A stretch of 64,000 bases of DNA from Phycisphaerae bacterium (GTDB lineage: Bacteria > Planctomycetota > Phycisphaerae > UBA1845). Positions 16,361 to 24,476 of this stretch are shown here, one piece after another. Location of the stretch: contig JAGFJJ010000048.1 in NCBI GenBank assembly GCA_024102815.1, positions 186,001 to 250,000 on the forward strand, in the 5' to 3' direction. The notes beneath the pieces were generated by a model, which was given only the letters and a program-made list of their open reading frames with translations, was not told the origin of the DNA and ran no database searches. The position numbers and the translations under genes were made by a program. Position 1 is the stretch's first letter. Each line of letters begins with the position of its first letter.

Positions 16361-18547
16361 ATGGGGAGACGGTTTCTGAAGGTCACGCTTCCTGACGGTA
16401 CTGTGCTTGAGGTTGCCGACGGCGCATCCACGGCCGACATCGCCGCTTCGATCAGTCCGGGATTGGCCCGGCGTGCCGTCGCCGGGCGCGTTACGGTCAA
16501 CGGACATTCCGAAACGCTCGATCTCAACCGCTCGTTGCCGAACGAGTGCGCATTAACCGTTCTCACGGCCTCGGATGACGATCCCCAGAGCTTGTTCGTG
16601 CTCCGGCACAGCGCCGCGCACGTTATGGCCGAGGCGATCTGCAAGCTCTTTCCGGAGACCCGTCTCGTCTACGGGCCCCCGCTCGAGGACGGCTTCTACT
16701 ACGACATCGATCTGCCGCACTCCATCACTCCCGATGATTTTCCTCGAATCGAGGAGGAGATGGCCCGCATCGTCAAGGAGGACCGCCCCTTCTGCCGCTA
16801 CGACATGCCGCGTGGGGAGGCGATGTCCAAACTCAAGGACGAGCACAATCGTTACAAGGTGGACAACGCCGAGCGGGCCGAGGGGGATTCGCTCAGTTTC
16901 TACGTAACCGGTCGGGAACCCGGGCGGGATTTCGAAGATCTCTGTCGCGGCCCGCATATTCCGTCGACCGGCGCCATCAAGGCTTTCAAGGTTCGCCAGG
17001 TCAGCCGGTCGTTTTACCGTGGCGACGTCAACGACCAGCCTCTTCAGCGTGTTTACGGCACAGCATTTTTCAAGAAATCCTCGCTCGACGATTACCTGAA
17101 GCAGCTCGAGGAGGCGCGGCGCCGCGACCACCGGGTGATCGGCAAGCAGCTCGACCTGTTCCACCAGAACGAGATGGTGGGCAGCGGGCTGGTGCTGTGG
17201 ATGCCCAAGGGCACGATCATCCGCAACGAGCTCCAGTCGTACCTGACGGCCGAGATGCTCAAGCTCGGTTACGAGCTCGTCGTTTCGCCGCACATCGGCC
17301 AGCTCGCCATGTATCGCACGAGCGGGCACTACCCGTATTACGAAGACGCCCAGTATCCGGCGATGTTCGAGAGCGATCGCGGCAAGGCCATGCAGGCAAC
17401 GCTGCAGCTCGCCCAGCGGGTCAAGGAGATGACCGGCGAAGCGCGGGAGCACGGCGTCGCGGGTGTTCGGGCGATGCTCGAGGGCGTGTTCTCCGCCTTT
17501 GGAGCCGTCGAAGGTGTGCAGCCCGGCGACGAACTGGAAAAGGTCATTCCAGCGCTCTATGAGGCGCTGCGCAGTGAAATGGGCTACCTGCTCAAGCCCA
17601 TGAACTGCCCGCACCACATCCAGTTGTATGCCGCTCGCCCGCGCAGCTATCGCGACCTGCCGGTTCGCTTCGCCGAATACGGCACCGTCTACCGTTACGA
17701 GCAGAGCGGCGAGATCAGCGGGCTGACGCGCGTGCGCGGCTTTACGCAGGACGATGCGCACTTATTCTGCACGGCCGAGCAGTTGCACAACGAGTTGCTG
17801 ACAACCGTCAAGCTTACCCGCGGCGTGTTCGAAATCCTGGGCATGCAGGACTACCGTGTGCGCGTGGGCTTGCGCGATCCGGCCAGCGACAAGTACATCG
17901 GTTCGCCGGAGAACTGGGCCAAGGCGGAGCAGGCCATCCGCGCGGCCGTGCGCGAAAGCGGCATCGAATTCAGCGAAGAGGAAGGCGAGGCGGCGTTCTA
18001 CGGCCCGAAGATCGACTTCATCGTCAAGGACTGCATCGGGCGGAACTGGCAGCTCGGCACGGTCCAGGCGGACTACAACCTGCCCGGGCGTTTCGAACTC
18101 TCGTACATCGGTCCGGATAACTCTCCGCATCGCCCGATCATGGTCCACCGGGCACCGTTCGGCAGTATGGAACGATTCGTGGGCATCCTGATCGAGCACT
18201 TCGCAGGCGCGTTCCCGCTGTGGCTGTCGCCGGTGCAGGTGGCCGTGGCATCGGTCAGCGAGAAGAGCGAGGCGTATGCCCGGAAGGTTTTCGAGGTTGT
18301 CGAAGGCTCGGGACTTCGGGCCGTGCTCGATGTATCCAGCGAGAAGATCGGCCCCAAGAAGCACCGGTTGCGGTCGGAAAAAATCAATTACCTGCTGGTG
18401 GTTGGAGAGAAGGAGTCCGAGACCGGCGAGGTCAACGTCAATGACCGCGACGGGCGATCGCTGGGTAACATGGCGTTGGACGCATTCCTCCGCGCCGCCC
18501 GGGCGGAGGTGGACAGCAAAGGGCGGGAGACGTTGTCGCAATCTTGA
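16361..18547 (+). CDS. thrS: Threonyl-tRNA synthetase with insertion in the catalytic domain
   Basis: A 728-residue class II synthetase that charges tRNA-Thr. The order is a TGS domain (residues 5-70, VTLPDGTVLEVADG), an editing domain with the HSAAHVMAEAI and CRGPHIPSTG zinc-site motifs, the class II core, and an anticodon-binding domain near 635-728. MNCPHH (the family more often has MNCPGH) carries the active-site zinc cysteine, and RYEQSGEISGLTRVRGFTQDDAH is motif 2. E. coli ThrRS has 642 residues. The excess here is mainly an insertion of about 60-65 residues at roughly 337-406, between the motif ending MFES and the MNCPHH segment; it is rich in charged and Ala residues. It overlaps no other gene and is followed by infC after about 90 bases. 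Confidence 0.97.
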   Translation: MGRRFLKVTLPDGTVLEVADGASTADIAASISPGLARRAVAGRVTVNGHSETLDLNRSLPNECALTVLTASDDDPQSLFVLRHSAAHVMAEAICKLFPETRLVYGPPLEDGFYYDIDLPHSITPDDFPRIEEEMARIVKEDRPFCRYDMPRGEAMSKLKDEHNRYKVDNAERAEGDSLSFYVTGREPGRDFEDLCRGPHIPSTGAIKAFKVRQVSRSFYRGDVNDQPLQRVYGTAFFKKSSLDDYLKQLEEARRRDHRVIGKQLDLFHQNEMVGSGLVLWMPKGTIIRNELQSYLTAEMLKLGYELVVSPHIGQLAMYRTSGHYPYYEDAQYPAMFESDRGKAMQATLQLAQRVKEMTGEAREHGVAGVRAMLEGVFSAFGAVEGVQPGDELEKVIPALYEALRSEMGYLLKPMNCPHHIQLYAARPRSYRDLPVRFAEYGTVYRYEQSGEISGLTRVRGFTQDDAHLFCTAEQLHNELLTTVKLTRGVFEILGMQDYRVRVGLRDPASDKYIGSPENWAKAEQAIRAAVRESGIEFSEEEGEAAFYGPKIDFIVKDCIGRNWQLGTVQADYNLPGRFELSYIGPDNSPHRPIMVHRAPFGSMERFVGILIEHFAGAFPLWLSPVQVAVASVSEKSEAYARKVFEVVEGSGLRAVLDVSSEKIGPKKHRLRSEKINYLLVVGEKESETGEVNVNDRDGRSLGNMALDAFLRAARAEVDSKGRETLSQS

Positions 18548-18624
18548 GGGAACTCGGGGCGACGCCCAGACCGGCGGCGGTCGCGGTGAAATCGAGTGCA
18601 AGTCGCCCCTTTCGGTTTTAGTAG

Positions 18625-18639
18625 AAGGAATCAGTCATC
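18625..18639 (+). promoter_or_regulatory. infC ribosome binding site and ATC start
   Basis: AAGGA at 18625-18629 is followed by 7 bases and ATC at 18637-18639. The in-frame stop TAG at 18622-18624 rules out a further upstream start. GTC at 18634 is the only other near candidate and is too close to the purine run. Confidence 0.75.
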
Positions 18640-19332
18640 GCAAAGGCACTTCGGCTTAATGATCGGATTCGCATCTCCCCGGTCCGGGTGATCGACCAGC
18701 ATCAGAACCAGCTCGGGGTTATTCCCGTCGACCAAGCGTTGTCGCTTGCCCGCGAGGCGGGTTTGGACCTTGTGGAGGTCTCTCCCACGGAAAACCCGCC
18801 CGTTTGCCGCATCATGGATTACGGCAAGCATCAATACGAAAAAAAGAAGCGGGCCAAGATGGCAGCGGCCGCTCACCAGGTCGAGCTGAAGGAGATTCGC
18901 CTCCGACCCAAGACCGACCCGCACGATCGCCAGATCAAGATGCGCAACGCCCAGAAGTTTCTCGAGGAAGGCAACAAGGTTCAGTTCACCATGCTCTTCC
19001 GCGGACGTGAGCGCTTCAACAAGGAGTTCGCGGCCGGCATCTTCAACGAGATCATTCAGGAGATGGGCGAGTCGGTGAAGATCGAGCGGCCGCCGCTGTT
19101 CGAGGGGCGGCGAATGGTCATGATCGTCGCGCCGGCCAAGACGGGATCGAAACCCAAGCCCTCTTCAGGGCAGGCCGGGGGGAATACGAAGGCGGCGCCC
19201 AAGAAGCCCGCTCCGACGAAGCAGGATGCGCCGGAACAGAATGCCCAAAAGGTCGAGAGCGCTGCGTCCCCACAGTCCCCCGGCGAGGCGGAAGCCGAAC
19301 GTGCAGGGCAATCGTCGGGCACGCAAGGATGA
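18637..19332 (+). CDS. infC: Translation initiation factor IF-3 (non-canonical start codon)
   Basis: Initiation factor 3, which binds the 30S subunit and checks the initiator codon. The conserved N-terminus IAKALRLNDRIRISPVRVID is encoded from 18637, but no ATG, GTG or TTG lies in frame between the stop at 18622 and GTG 18688. Starting at 18688 would delete the first 17 conserved residues. ATC at 18637 has AAGGA at 18625-18629, spacer 7, and is the best start; this matches the rare AUU/AUC/AUA starts known for infC. The IF3 N domain covers about residues 1-75, and the linker and C domain follow to about 165. A 65-residue tail rich in P, A, K, S and E follows (231 residues total, against 180 in E. 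coli). The usual rpmI and rplT genes do not follow; the next gene is convergent. Confidence 0.93.
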   Translation: MAKALRLNDRIRISPVRVIDQHQNQLGVIPVDQALSLAREAGLDLVEVSPTENPPVCRIMDYGKHQYEKKKRAKMAAAAHQVELKEIRLRPKTDPHDRQIKMRNAQKFLEEGNKVQFTMLFRGRERFNKEFAAGIFNEIIQEMGESVKIERPPLFEGRRMVMIVAPAKTGSKPKPSSGQAGGNTKAAPKKPAPTKQDAPEQNAQKVESAASPQSPGEAEAERAGQSSGTQG

Positions 19333-19399
19333 CCGCTGCTCATCGGCTGCCGAGACCGGAGAGGATGGGGGCGACGTCGCGGCGAAACGAGGTCGCGCT

Positions 19400-20584
19400 C
19401 TACCCCAGCGCTCGGGTGACCGACCAGTAGAGTCCCACCGCCGCGATCATCAGGGAGCTGGGAATGATCACGACCCGGCGGTAGTACTTCCAATCTCGAA
19501 GCCACCCCACGGCCACCAGCGCTGCCAACACGACGGCGATCTGCCCCAGTTCGACTCCCACGTTGAATGAAATCAGCGCCGTGAGGAACTCGCCCCGCGG
19601 CAGGCCAAGTTCCCTGAGAACGCCGGCAAAGCCCAACCCATGCAACAAGCCGAACATGAACACGACCGCTGGACGCCAGGGCTTCAATTTCGTGGTCAGC
19701 ACGTTCTCGATCGCCACATAAGCGATCGACATGGCGATCATCGTCTCGACTAGTCGCGACGGAAGCGAGAGCATTCCGTATGTGGACAAGGCCAGCGTCA
19801 CGGAATGGGCCACGGTGAACGCCGTAATCTGCCAGAACAACGGCCGGAGCTTCGCGCTGAGCAGGAACAGTCCCAGCACGAACAGAATGTGGTCCAGGCC
19901 CTTGGGCAGAATGTGCTCGAAGCCCAGGACGACGTACTGTCCCAGGACATCGAGTCGCGTGGGCGGGGCCGCGCCGACGCCGAGGGCGTAGGGCGGGCTT
20001 TCCTCACCCGGCGCGAGGATCATCTTGGTTGCCGAAGTCGCTGGCTGATCGAAGATGGTCAGATGCACGGCGCTGAGCGCTCGCGACGCGAAGAAGGTGA
20101 ATGTCCTGGCATTCGGCGGGATGCGGCCCGTAAAGCGAACCGTGGTTCCCAATACTGTGGGCTCCTCGCCCGGCGGGCGCTCGGCCGCGCTCATCTCCGG
20201 GAAGTCGACACTCGCGTCGGCTATCTCGTCGTCAAACCGGACACGAACGCGGCGCTCGATCGTTCGGCGGGCCCGCTCGACACTTCGCATGAATTCGTCG
20301 ACGGGCATCGAGCGCAGCTCCTCGGCCAGTTCCTCGGAGGGCAGTGCCGAAGACACGCCCAAAGCCAGGGCATCGACATCGATGCGCATGTCCACCTGGA
20401 AGGTGCCGTCCGATTTCAGGATTGCGATGGTGTCGGTGATGGTGAATGGGTGCGCGAGGGCCGACGTCGCGAAGTTGCCCAGCGTGAGGCAGGCGACGCA
20501 TGCCAGGGCGGGCACGCTGGTTCGTGGCGGGGCCTGTTTGACAATGCTCGCCTTCAGATTCAAAAGGAAGTTCCTTGGGTACAT
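19400..20584 (-). CDS. HupE/UreJ-family membrane protein with extracytoplasmic N-terminal domain
   Basis: A 394-residue protein. A signal segment (ALACVACLTLGNFATSALAHPF) leads a domain of about 150 residues, predicted outside the membrane. Six or so helices follow, with GFEHILPKGLDHILFVLGLFLL, FTVAHSVTLALSTYG, FGLLHGLGFAGVLREL and SFNVGVELGQIAVVL. These histidine and acidic residues in helices are the hallmark of the HupE/UreJ family, linked to nickel or cobalt handling. The long form here matches HupE_UreJ_2 proteins, whose metal is not established. ATG 20584 is used; a TTG at about 20563 has AAGGA just upstream and would give a tidier signal peptide. It is divergent from tpx and convergent with infC. 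No urease or hydrogenase gene is near. Confidence 0.82.
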   Translation of the reverse strand: MYPRNFLLNLKASIVKQAPPRTSVPALACVACLTLGNFATSALAHPFTITDTIAILKSDGTFQVDMRIDVDALALGVSSALPSEELAEELRSMPVDEFMRSVERARRTIERRVRVRFDDEIADASVDFPEMSAAERPPGEEPTVLGTTVRFTGRIPPNARTFTFFASRALSAVHLTIFDQPATSATKMILAPGEESPPYALGVGAAPPTRLDVLGQYVVLGFEHILPKGLDHILFVLGLFLLSAKLRPLFWQITAFTVAHSVTLALSTYGMLSLPSRLVETMIAMSIAYVAIENVLTTKLKPWRPAVVFMFGLLHGLGFAGVLRELGLPRGEFLTALISFNVGVELGQIAVVLAALVAVGWLRDWKYYRRVVIIPSSLMIAAVGLYWSVTRALG

Positions 20585-20649
20585 CAAATCGGGCGAAATC
20601 GGCCCAGTTTATCATGTTGCAGCTTCGTCATTCGATGGTCTGAAGCGGT

Positions 20650-20678
20650 TTGACGCTCTTTGGCGCGCCGCCTACAGT
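20650..20678 (+). promoter_or_regulatory. tpx promoter
   Basis: TTGACG at 20650-20655 and TACAGT at 20673-20678 with a 17-base spacer. Transcription would start near 20685, about 88 bases before the tpx ATG. No OxyR-like palindrome is obvious. Confidence 0.55.
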
Positions 20679-20772
20679 ACCCTCATTCATGATGGTTGTA
20701 GATGGCTGACAGGAATAGACATCGCCCGGAAACGAGCGCGAGCTCGCCGGTCGAAAACAGGGAGAGCACACC

Positions 20773-21288
20773 ATGAGCCGCACCGTTACCCTCAAGGGCA
20801 ATCCGCTGAATCTCGAAGGCCCGCAGCTGAAGGCCGGCGACAAGGCCCCGGATGCCACGCTCAAGAAAAGCCTGGTCGACAAGGTCAAGGTCTCGGAGAC
20901 CCAGGGTAAGACGCGTATTTTCAGCGTCGTGCCTTCGCTGGACACGCCGGTCTGCGCCACGCAGACCAAGCGATTCAACGAGGAAGCGGCCAAGATGAGC
21001 AATATCGCCTTCTACACCATCAGTTGCGATCTGCCCACCGCCCAGGCCCGGTTCTGCGGGGCCGAGGGCATTGACCGTGAGAAGCTGCACGTGCTCAGCG
21101 ACCACCAGGACACGAGCTTCGGCAAGGCCTACGGCACGCTGGTTCCCGACCTGCGAGTGAATTGCCGGGCGGCGTTTGTGGTGGATGCCGGGGGCACGAT
21201 CCGCTACGCGGAATACGTACCGGAAATCGCCGAGCAGCCCAACTATGACGCGATTCTCAAGGCGGCCCGCGAAGCGGCCGAGGCGTAA
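20773..21288 (+). CDS. tpx: Thiol peroxidase, atypical 2-Cys peroxiredoxin
   Basis: A 171-residue peroxiredoxin of the Tpx type. The peroxidatic cysteine is C61 in PSLDTPVCATQT and the resolving cysteine is C95 in ARFCGAEG, the same numbering as E. coli Tpx. Both are present, so the enzyme should reduce alkyl and hydrogen peroxides at the expense of thioredoxin in the cytoplasm or periplasm. The TxxC active-site context and the start MSRTVTLKGNPL with its threonine-lysine strand fit the family. A third cysteine at position 85 is not part of the usual pair. GGGAGAGC lies about 11 bases before the ATG, and a promoter is upstream. It is a stand-alone gene. Confidence 0.96.
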   Translation: MSRTVTLKGNPLNLEGPQLKAGDKAPDATLKKSLVDKVKVSETQGKTRIFSVVPSLDTPVCATQTKRFNEEAAKMSNIAFYTISCDLPTAQARFCGAEGIDREKLHVLSDHQDTSFGKAYGTLVPDLRVNCRAAFVVDAGGTIRYAEYVPEIAEQPNYDAILKAAREAAEA

Positions 21289-21467
21289 TCGACTCACGGC
21301 GAGTGATGCGGGCGGTTCGGTGCCGGCCCCATGAGCCGGACCGGCGGGCACGCCCGACAATATGGACTTCGCGAAACTCCTTTCTCGTTGCCGGCGCAAG
21401 ACATTCCGGCGCTGCTGCAGCGCAGGATCTGTCTGGCCTTGCCGCGCGCCGGGTACGATTGGGAATC

Positions 21468-22721
21468 ATGGACCAGTTGTACATGAGCCTGGCGGTCGCG
21501 GCGGCGGCGGCGCTGGTGCTGGCGTTGTCGGCCGGCGTGCTGAAGCGCTCCGCGTGGCTCCCGTCGGCCCCACTGGCGGCGACGGCTCTCGGCATTCTGG
21601 TCGGACCGGCCATGCTCGGACTGGTGCGGCCGGACGCCTGGGGTGTGCCGCACCATATCCTGCTCGAAATCGCCCGCATGTCTGTGGCCACGGCGGTGAT
21701 GTCGATTGCGCTTCGCGTGCCGTGGACGTTCTGGAAAGAACACGCGGGGGCCATGGCGCTGGCCCTGAGCCTGGGAATGTTGCTCATGTGGCTGGCGACG
21801 GCCGCGCTGTGTTGGCTGCTCCTCCCGCTGGGCTTTGCCAGTGCCCTGCTTCTGGGGGCGGTCCTTACTCCAACCGATCCGGTGATCTCCGGTGCCATCA
21901 CGACCGGCCAACTGGCCAAGACGATGACGCCGGAGCACGTTCGTTACGGTCTGGCGGCCGAGTCCGGCGCGAATGACGGCGCCGCGTACGCGTTTGTCAC
22001 GCTGCCGCTCCTGGCGCTGTTGGCGCCCGGTGCGCCGGCATGGGACCGATACCTGACGGAGGGGTTACTGCGCGGAATCGTGGCGGCGTGCGTGGCTGGA
22101 GCGGCCGTGGGCGCGGCTGTGGCCGGACTCCAGCGGCTTGCCGTCAAAGGCCGATGGCCAAGCGATGCGAGCGCAACGGTGATCTCTCCGGCGTTGGCGC
22201 TGTTGACGCTTGGCGTGCTGAAGCTGCTCGGCAGTGACGGCATCCTTGGCGTATTTGTCGCCGGCGTCGCGTTCAATGCGATCACGGCTGGGGGCTCGGA
22301 TCCGGAACGCAAGCAGGAGCAGGCACAGGAGCGCGTGCAGGAGATTCTCGATCTCATGTTGAGCTGGCCGGCGTTTCTGCTCTTCGGCGCCATGCTCCCG
22401 TGGCACGCATGGCGGGCGCACGGTTGGATGCTGCTTCTGGCTTCGGTGTCCGTGCTGTTGCTGCGCCGCCCGCCGTGGTTCTATTTCCTTTCGCGGTCGC
22501 TGACGGAGGACCGGCCGAGCAGGCTGTTCCTGGCCTGGTTCGGGCCGATCGGCATGGCGGCGATCTTCTACGCGGCACATGCGTACACCGCGGGGCACCG
22601 AGAAATCTGGATTTTCGGCAGCTTTCTCATCCTTGCGTCGGTGGTGGTGCACGGAATCACGGCAACGGCGGGGACAAAATGGTACGGGCGGCGTATCGGC
22701 CGGATGGCGCCGGCGACGTAG
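21468..22721 (+). CDS. Na+/H+ antiporter-like protein (CPA1 family)
   Basis: A 417-residue protein with about 12 membrane helices. ATG 21468 (MDQLYMSLAVAAAAAL) opens directly with the first helix; the frame is open upstream to 21303 but that part has no helix and overlaps no sensible signal. LLGAVLTPTDPVISGAITTG contains the TDP motif of CPA1 exchangers, and GLAAESGANDGAAYAFVTLP holds the ND pair that forms the ion-binding site. These residues argue for electroneutral exchange of sodium or potassium for protons. The C-terminal cytoplasmic domain seen in larger members is missing. Likely role: pH and sodium homeostasis. It stands between tpx and the convergent phosphatase gene. Confidence 0.87.
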   Translation: MDQLYMSLAVAAAAALVLALSAGVLKRSAWLPSAPLAATALGILVGPAMLGLVRPDAWGVPHHILLEIARMSVATAVMSIALRVPWTFWKEHAGAMALALSLGMLLMWLATAALCWLLLPLGFASALLLGAVLTPTDPVISGAITTGQLAKTMTPEHVRYGLAAESGANDGAAYAFVTLPLLALLAPGAPAWDRYLTEGLLRGIVAACVAGAAVGAAVAGLQRLAVKGRWPSDASATVISPALALLTLGVLKLLGSDGILGVFVAGVAFNAITAGGSDPERKQEQAQERVQEILDLMLSWPAFLLFGAMLPWHAWRAHGWMLLLASVSVLLLRRPPWFYFLSRSLTEDRPSRLFLAWFGPIGMAAIFYAAHAYTAGHREIWIFGSFLILASVVVHGITATAGTKWYGRRIGRMAPAT

Positions 22722-22732
22722 CACCTTCATGC

Positions 22733-24346
22733 CTACCCCAACCTCGCCGCCAGGAGCGTCAGGTCATCGCTCTGCGCGGCCGCGCCGACGAAATGGCTCA
22801 CCTCTTTGCGAACGTGCTTGATCAGCGCCTGCGGTGGTAGCTGGGTCCGTTCCTGCACTGCGCGAACCAGAGACGCGTGGCCGAACATGTTCTCCTCGGT
22901 GTCCCTCGCTTCCACCACGCCGTCGGTATAGGCCAGAAGTGACACGGGGCCGTCACCAAGGGGGATATCGTAAGCTGGATAGGTTTCCGCTTCCATGATT
23001 CCCAGCGGATAGCCGGTTTCCATTTCCTGCTCTTCGATTTCCTTTGCTTCAGGGCGGATGATCATTGGCGGAAAGTGCCCGGCCGAGGCGCAACGCATGG
23101 TGCGGCGCTGGGGGTCGAGCAGCATCAGCAGGCAGGTGATAAACCGGCTGCGGTCGGTGTTGCGATGCAGAAAGCGGTTCCAGCGGGCCAGCAATTCGGC
23201 GGGATCGTCGGACTCGCGGATGGTCACACGGACGGCCGCCTGAAGGCTGGCCATGAGCATCGCCGCGGCAACGCCCTCGCCGGTGACATCGGCCACCAGG
23301 CACCACACGCGTCCGTCGGGTGTTTCGATTACGTCGTAGTAATCGCCGCTGACCAGTTGCCCGGGCTCGTTGAGCGCCGCGACGCGCAGTCCGTCGTGGT
23401 CGGGCAGATCGGTGGGCAGGAGCCCGTTCTGTATTTTGCGGGCCAGTTCCAGATCTCGGGAAAGGCGTTCGAGCCGCTTCTGCTCGTCGGCCAGGCGGGA
23501 ATTGATCAGCCCGATGCTCACCTGCCGGGCGATGCCGGCGAGGAAGTCGATATCCTCCTGCGCGTAGCCCATCGCCGACTGGATGCGGTCGCCGTAGATC
23601 ACGCCAAGGGTCATGTCGTCGTGGATCAGCGGCACGCACATGGCCGAGCGAATGCCCTGCTGGATCATGCTTACTGTCGGGTCGAGGGCCGCCGCGTCTT
23701 CCGGCGTGAAGATCGCCCGTTCGCCGTTCTCGAGCGCCCGCCGCAGGAGTGTCCGGCTGATGGTGAGTTCGCCGCCGCTGTTACGCAGGTTCCGCACGAC
23801 GGGCCAATCGAGCAGTCGCCCGCTTGGCCTGCGGACGCCGATCGCCCCGCGTTCGAAATGCAGCATTTCGAAGCAGATATCCATGGCATTGTTGAGCAGC
23901 GGCGTCAACCCCTGAAGAGTCGTCAGACGCTCGCTCAGCTCGTAAATCATCTTGAGGCGCTGCTGGGACAGATGCAGGTCGCGATCGCGGGTGGCGTAGC
24001 GCGTGGCCGGGGTAACCGTCTCGTCGTCGGAGATGATCACACCGGTCGTGGATTCCTTTGGACCGTCCCGGAAGGTTATCGCCGTGGAGCCGATCAGCAC
24101 GCGATCGCCGTCACGGAGGGGCTGGCCGGTGCAGGGCGCGTCATTGACCAGGGTGCCGTTCTTGCTGCCCATATCCTCGACGATGTACCCGATGGGGCCC
24201 AGCGAAATCCGGGCGTGTTGTCGCGAGGCGCTGAGGTCGTCGATGGGAATGTCACAGCGAGCGTCCCGCCCGATGACCTGCGGCAACGGTCCGCAGGTCA
24301 CGCGACGGGTTCGCCCGTCCGCCAATGTGATCAGCAATTCCGCCAT
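22733..24346 (-). CDS. FHA-GAF-SpoIIE (PP2C-type) phosphatase, copy A
   Basis: A 537-residue signalling protein with three domains. FHA: residues about 5-90 (VIGRDARCDIPIDDLSASRQHARI, DMGSKNGTLVND), which binds phosphothreonine. GAF-like: about 145-300. SpoIIE/PP2C: about 310-537, with VADVTGEGVAAAMLMASLQAA, ASAGHFPPMII, YTDGVVEAR and SDDLTLLAARL; these carry the metal-binding aspartates and are intact, so it should be an active serine/threonine phosphatase. ATG 24346 (MAELLITLADGR) starts right at the FHA domain; an earlier in-frame start exists. Such proteins oppose FHA-reading kinases or control sigma factor switches. It is convergent with the antiporter. A second protein of exactly the same architecture and length is encoded at 33591-35204. 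Confidence 0.92.
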   Translation of the reverse strand: MAELLITLADGRTRRVTCGPLPQVIGRDARCDIPIDDLSASRQHARISLGPIGYIVEDMGSKNGTLVNDAPCTGQPLRDGDRVLIGSTAITFRDGPKESTTGVIISDDETVTPATRYATRDRDLHLSQQRLKMIYELSERLTTLQGLTPLLNNAMDICFEMLHFERGAIGVRRPSGRLLDWPVVRNLRNSGGELTISRTLLRRALENGERAIFTPEDAAALDPTVSMIQQGIRSAMCVPLIHDDMTLGVIYGDRIQSAMGYAQEDIDFLAGIARQVSIGLINSRLADEQKRLERLSRDLELARKIQNGLLPTDLPDHDGLRVAALNEPGQLVSGDYYDVIETPDGRVWCLVADVTGEGVAAAMLMASLQAAVRVTIRESDDPAELLARWNRFLHRNTDRSRFITCLLMLLDPQRRTMRCASAGHFPPMIIRPEAKEIEEQEMETGYPLGIMEAETYPAYDIPLGDGPVSLLAYTDGVVEARDTEENMFGHASLVRAVQERTQLPPQALIKHVRKEVSHFVGAAAQSDDLTLLAARLG

Positions 24347-24476
24347 AGGGATCGTACCCCGCTCCATGGACGCGTGGTGGAGCCGGGGCATTTTACCGCA
24401 GGTTCCGCGAAATGCGTAGGCGGCTTGAGGCGGGCTTCTGGTCCGAATGACCTCCTTCGCCTAGCATAGTTTGCTT

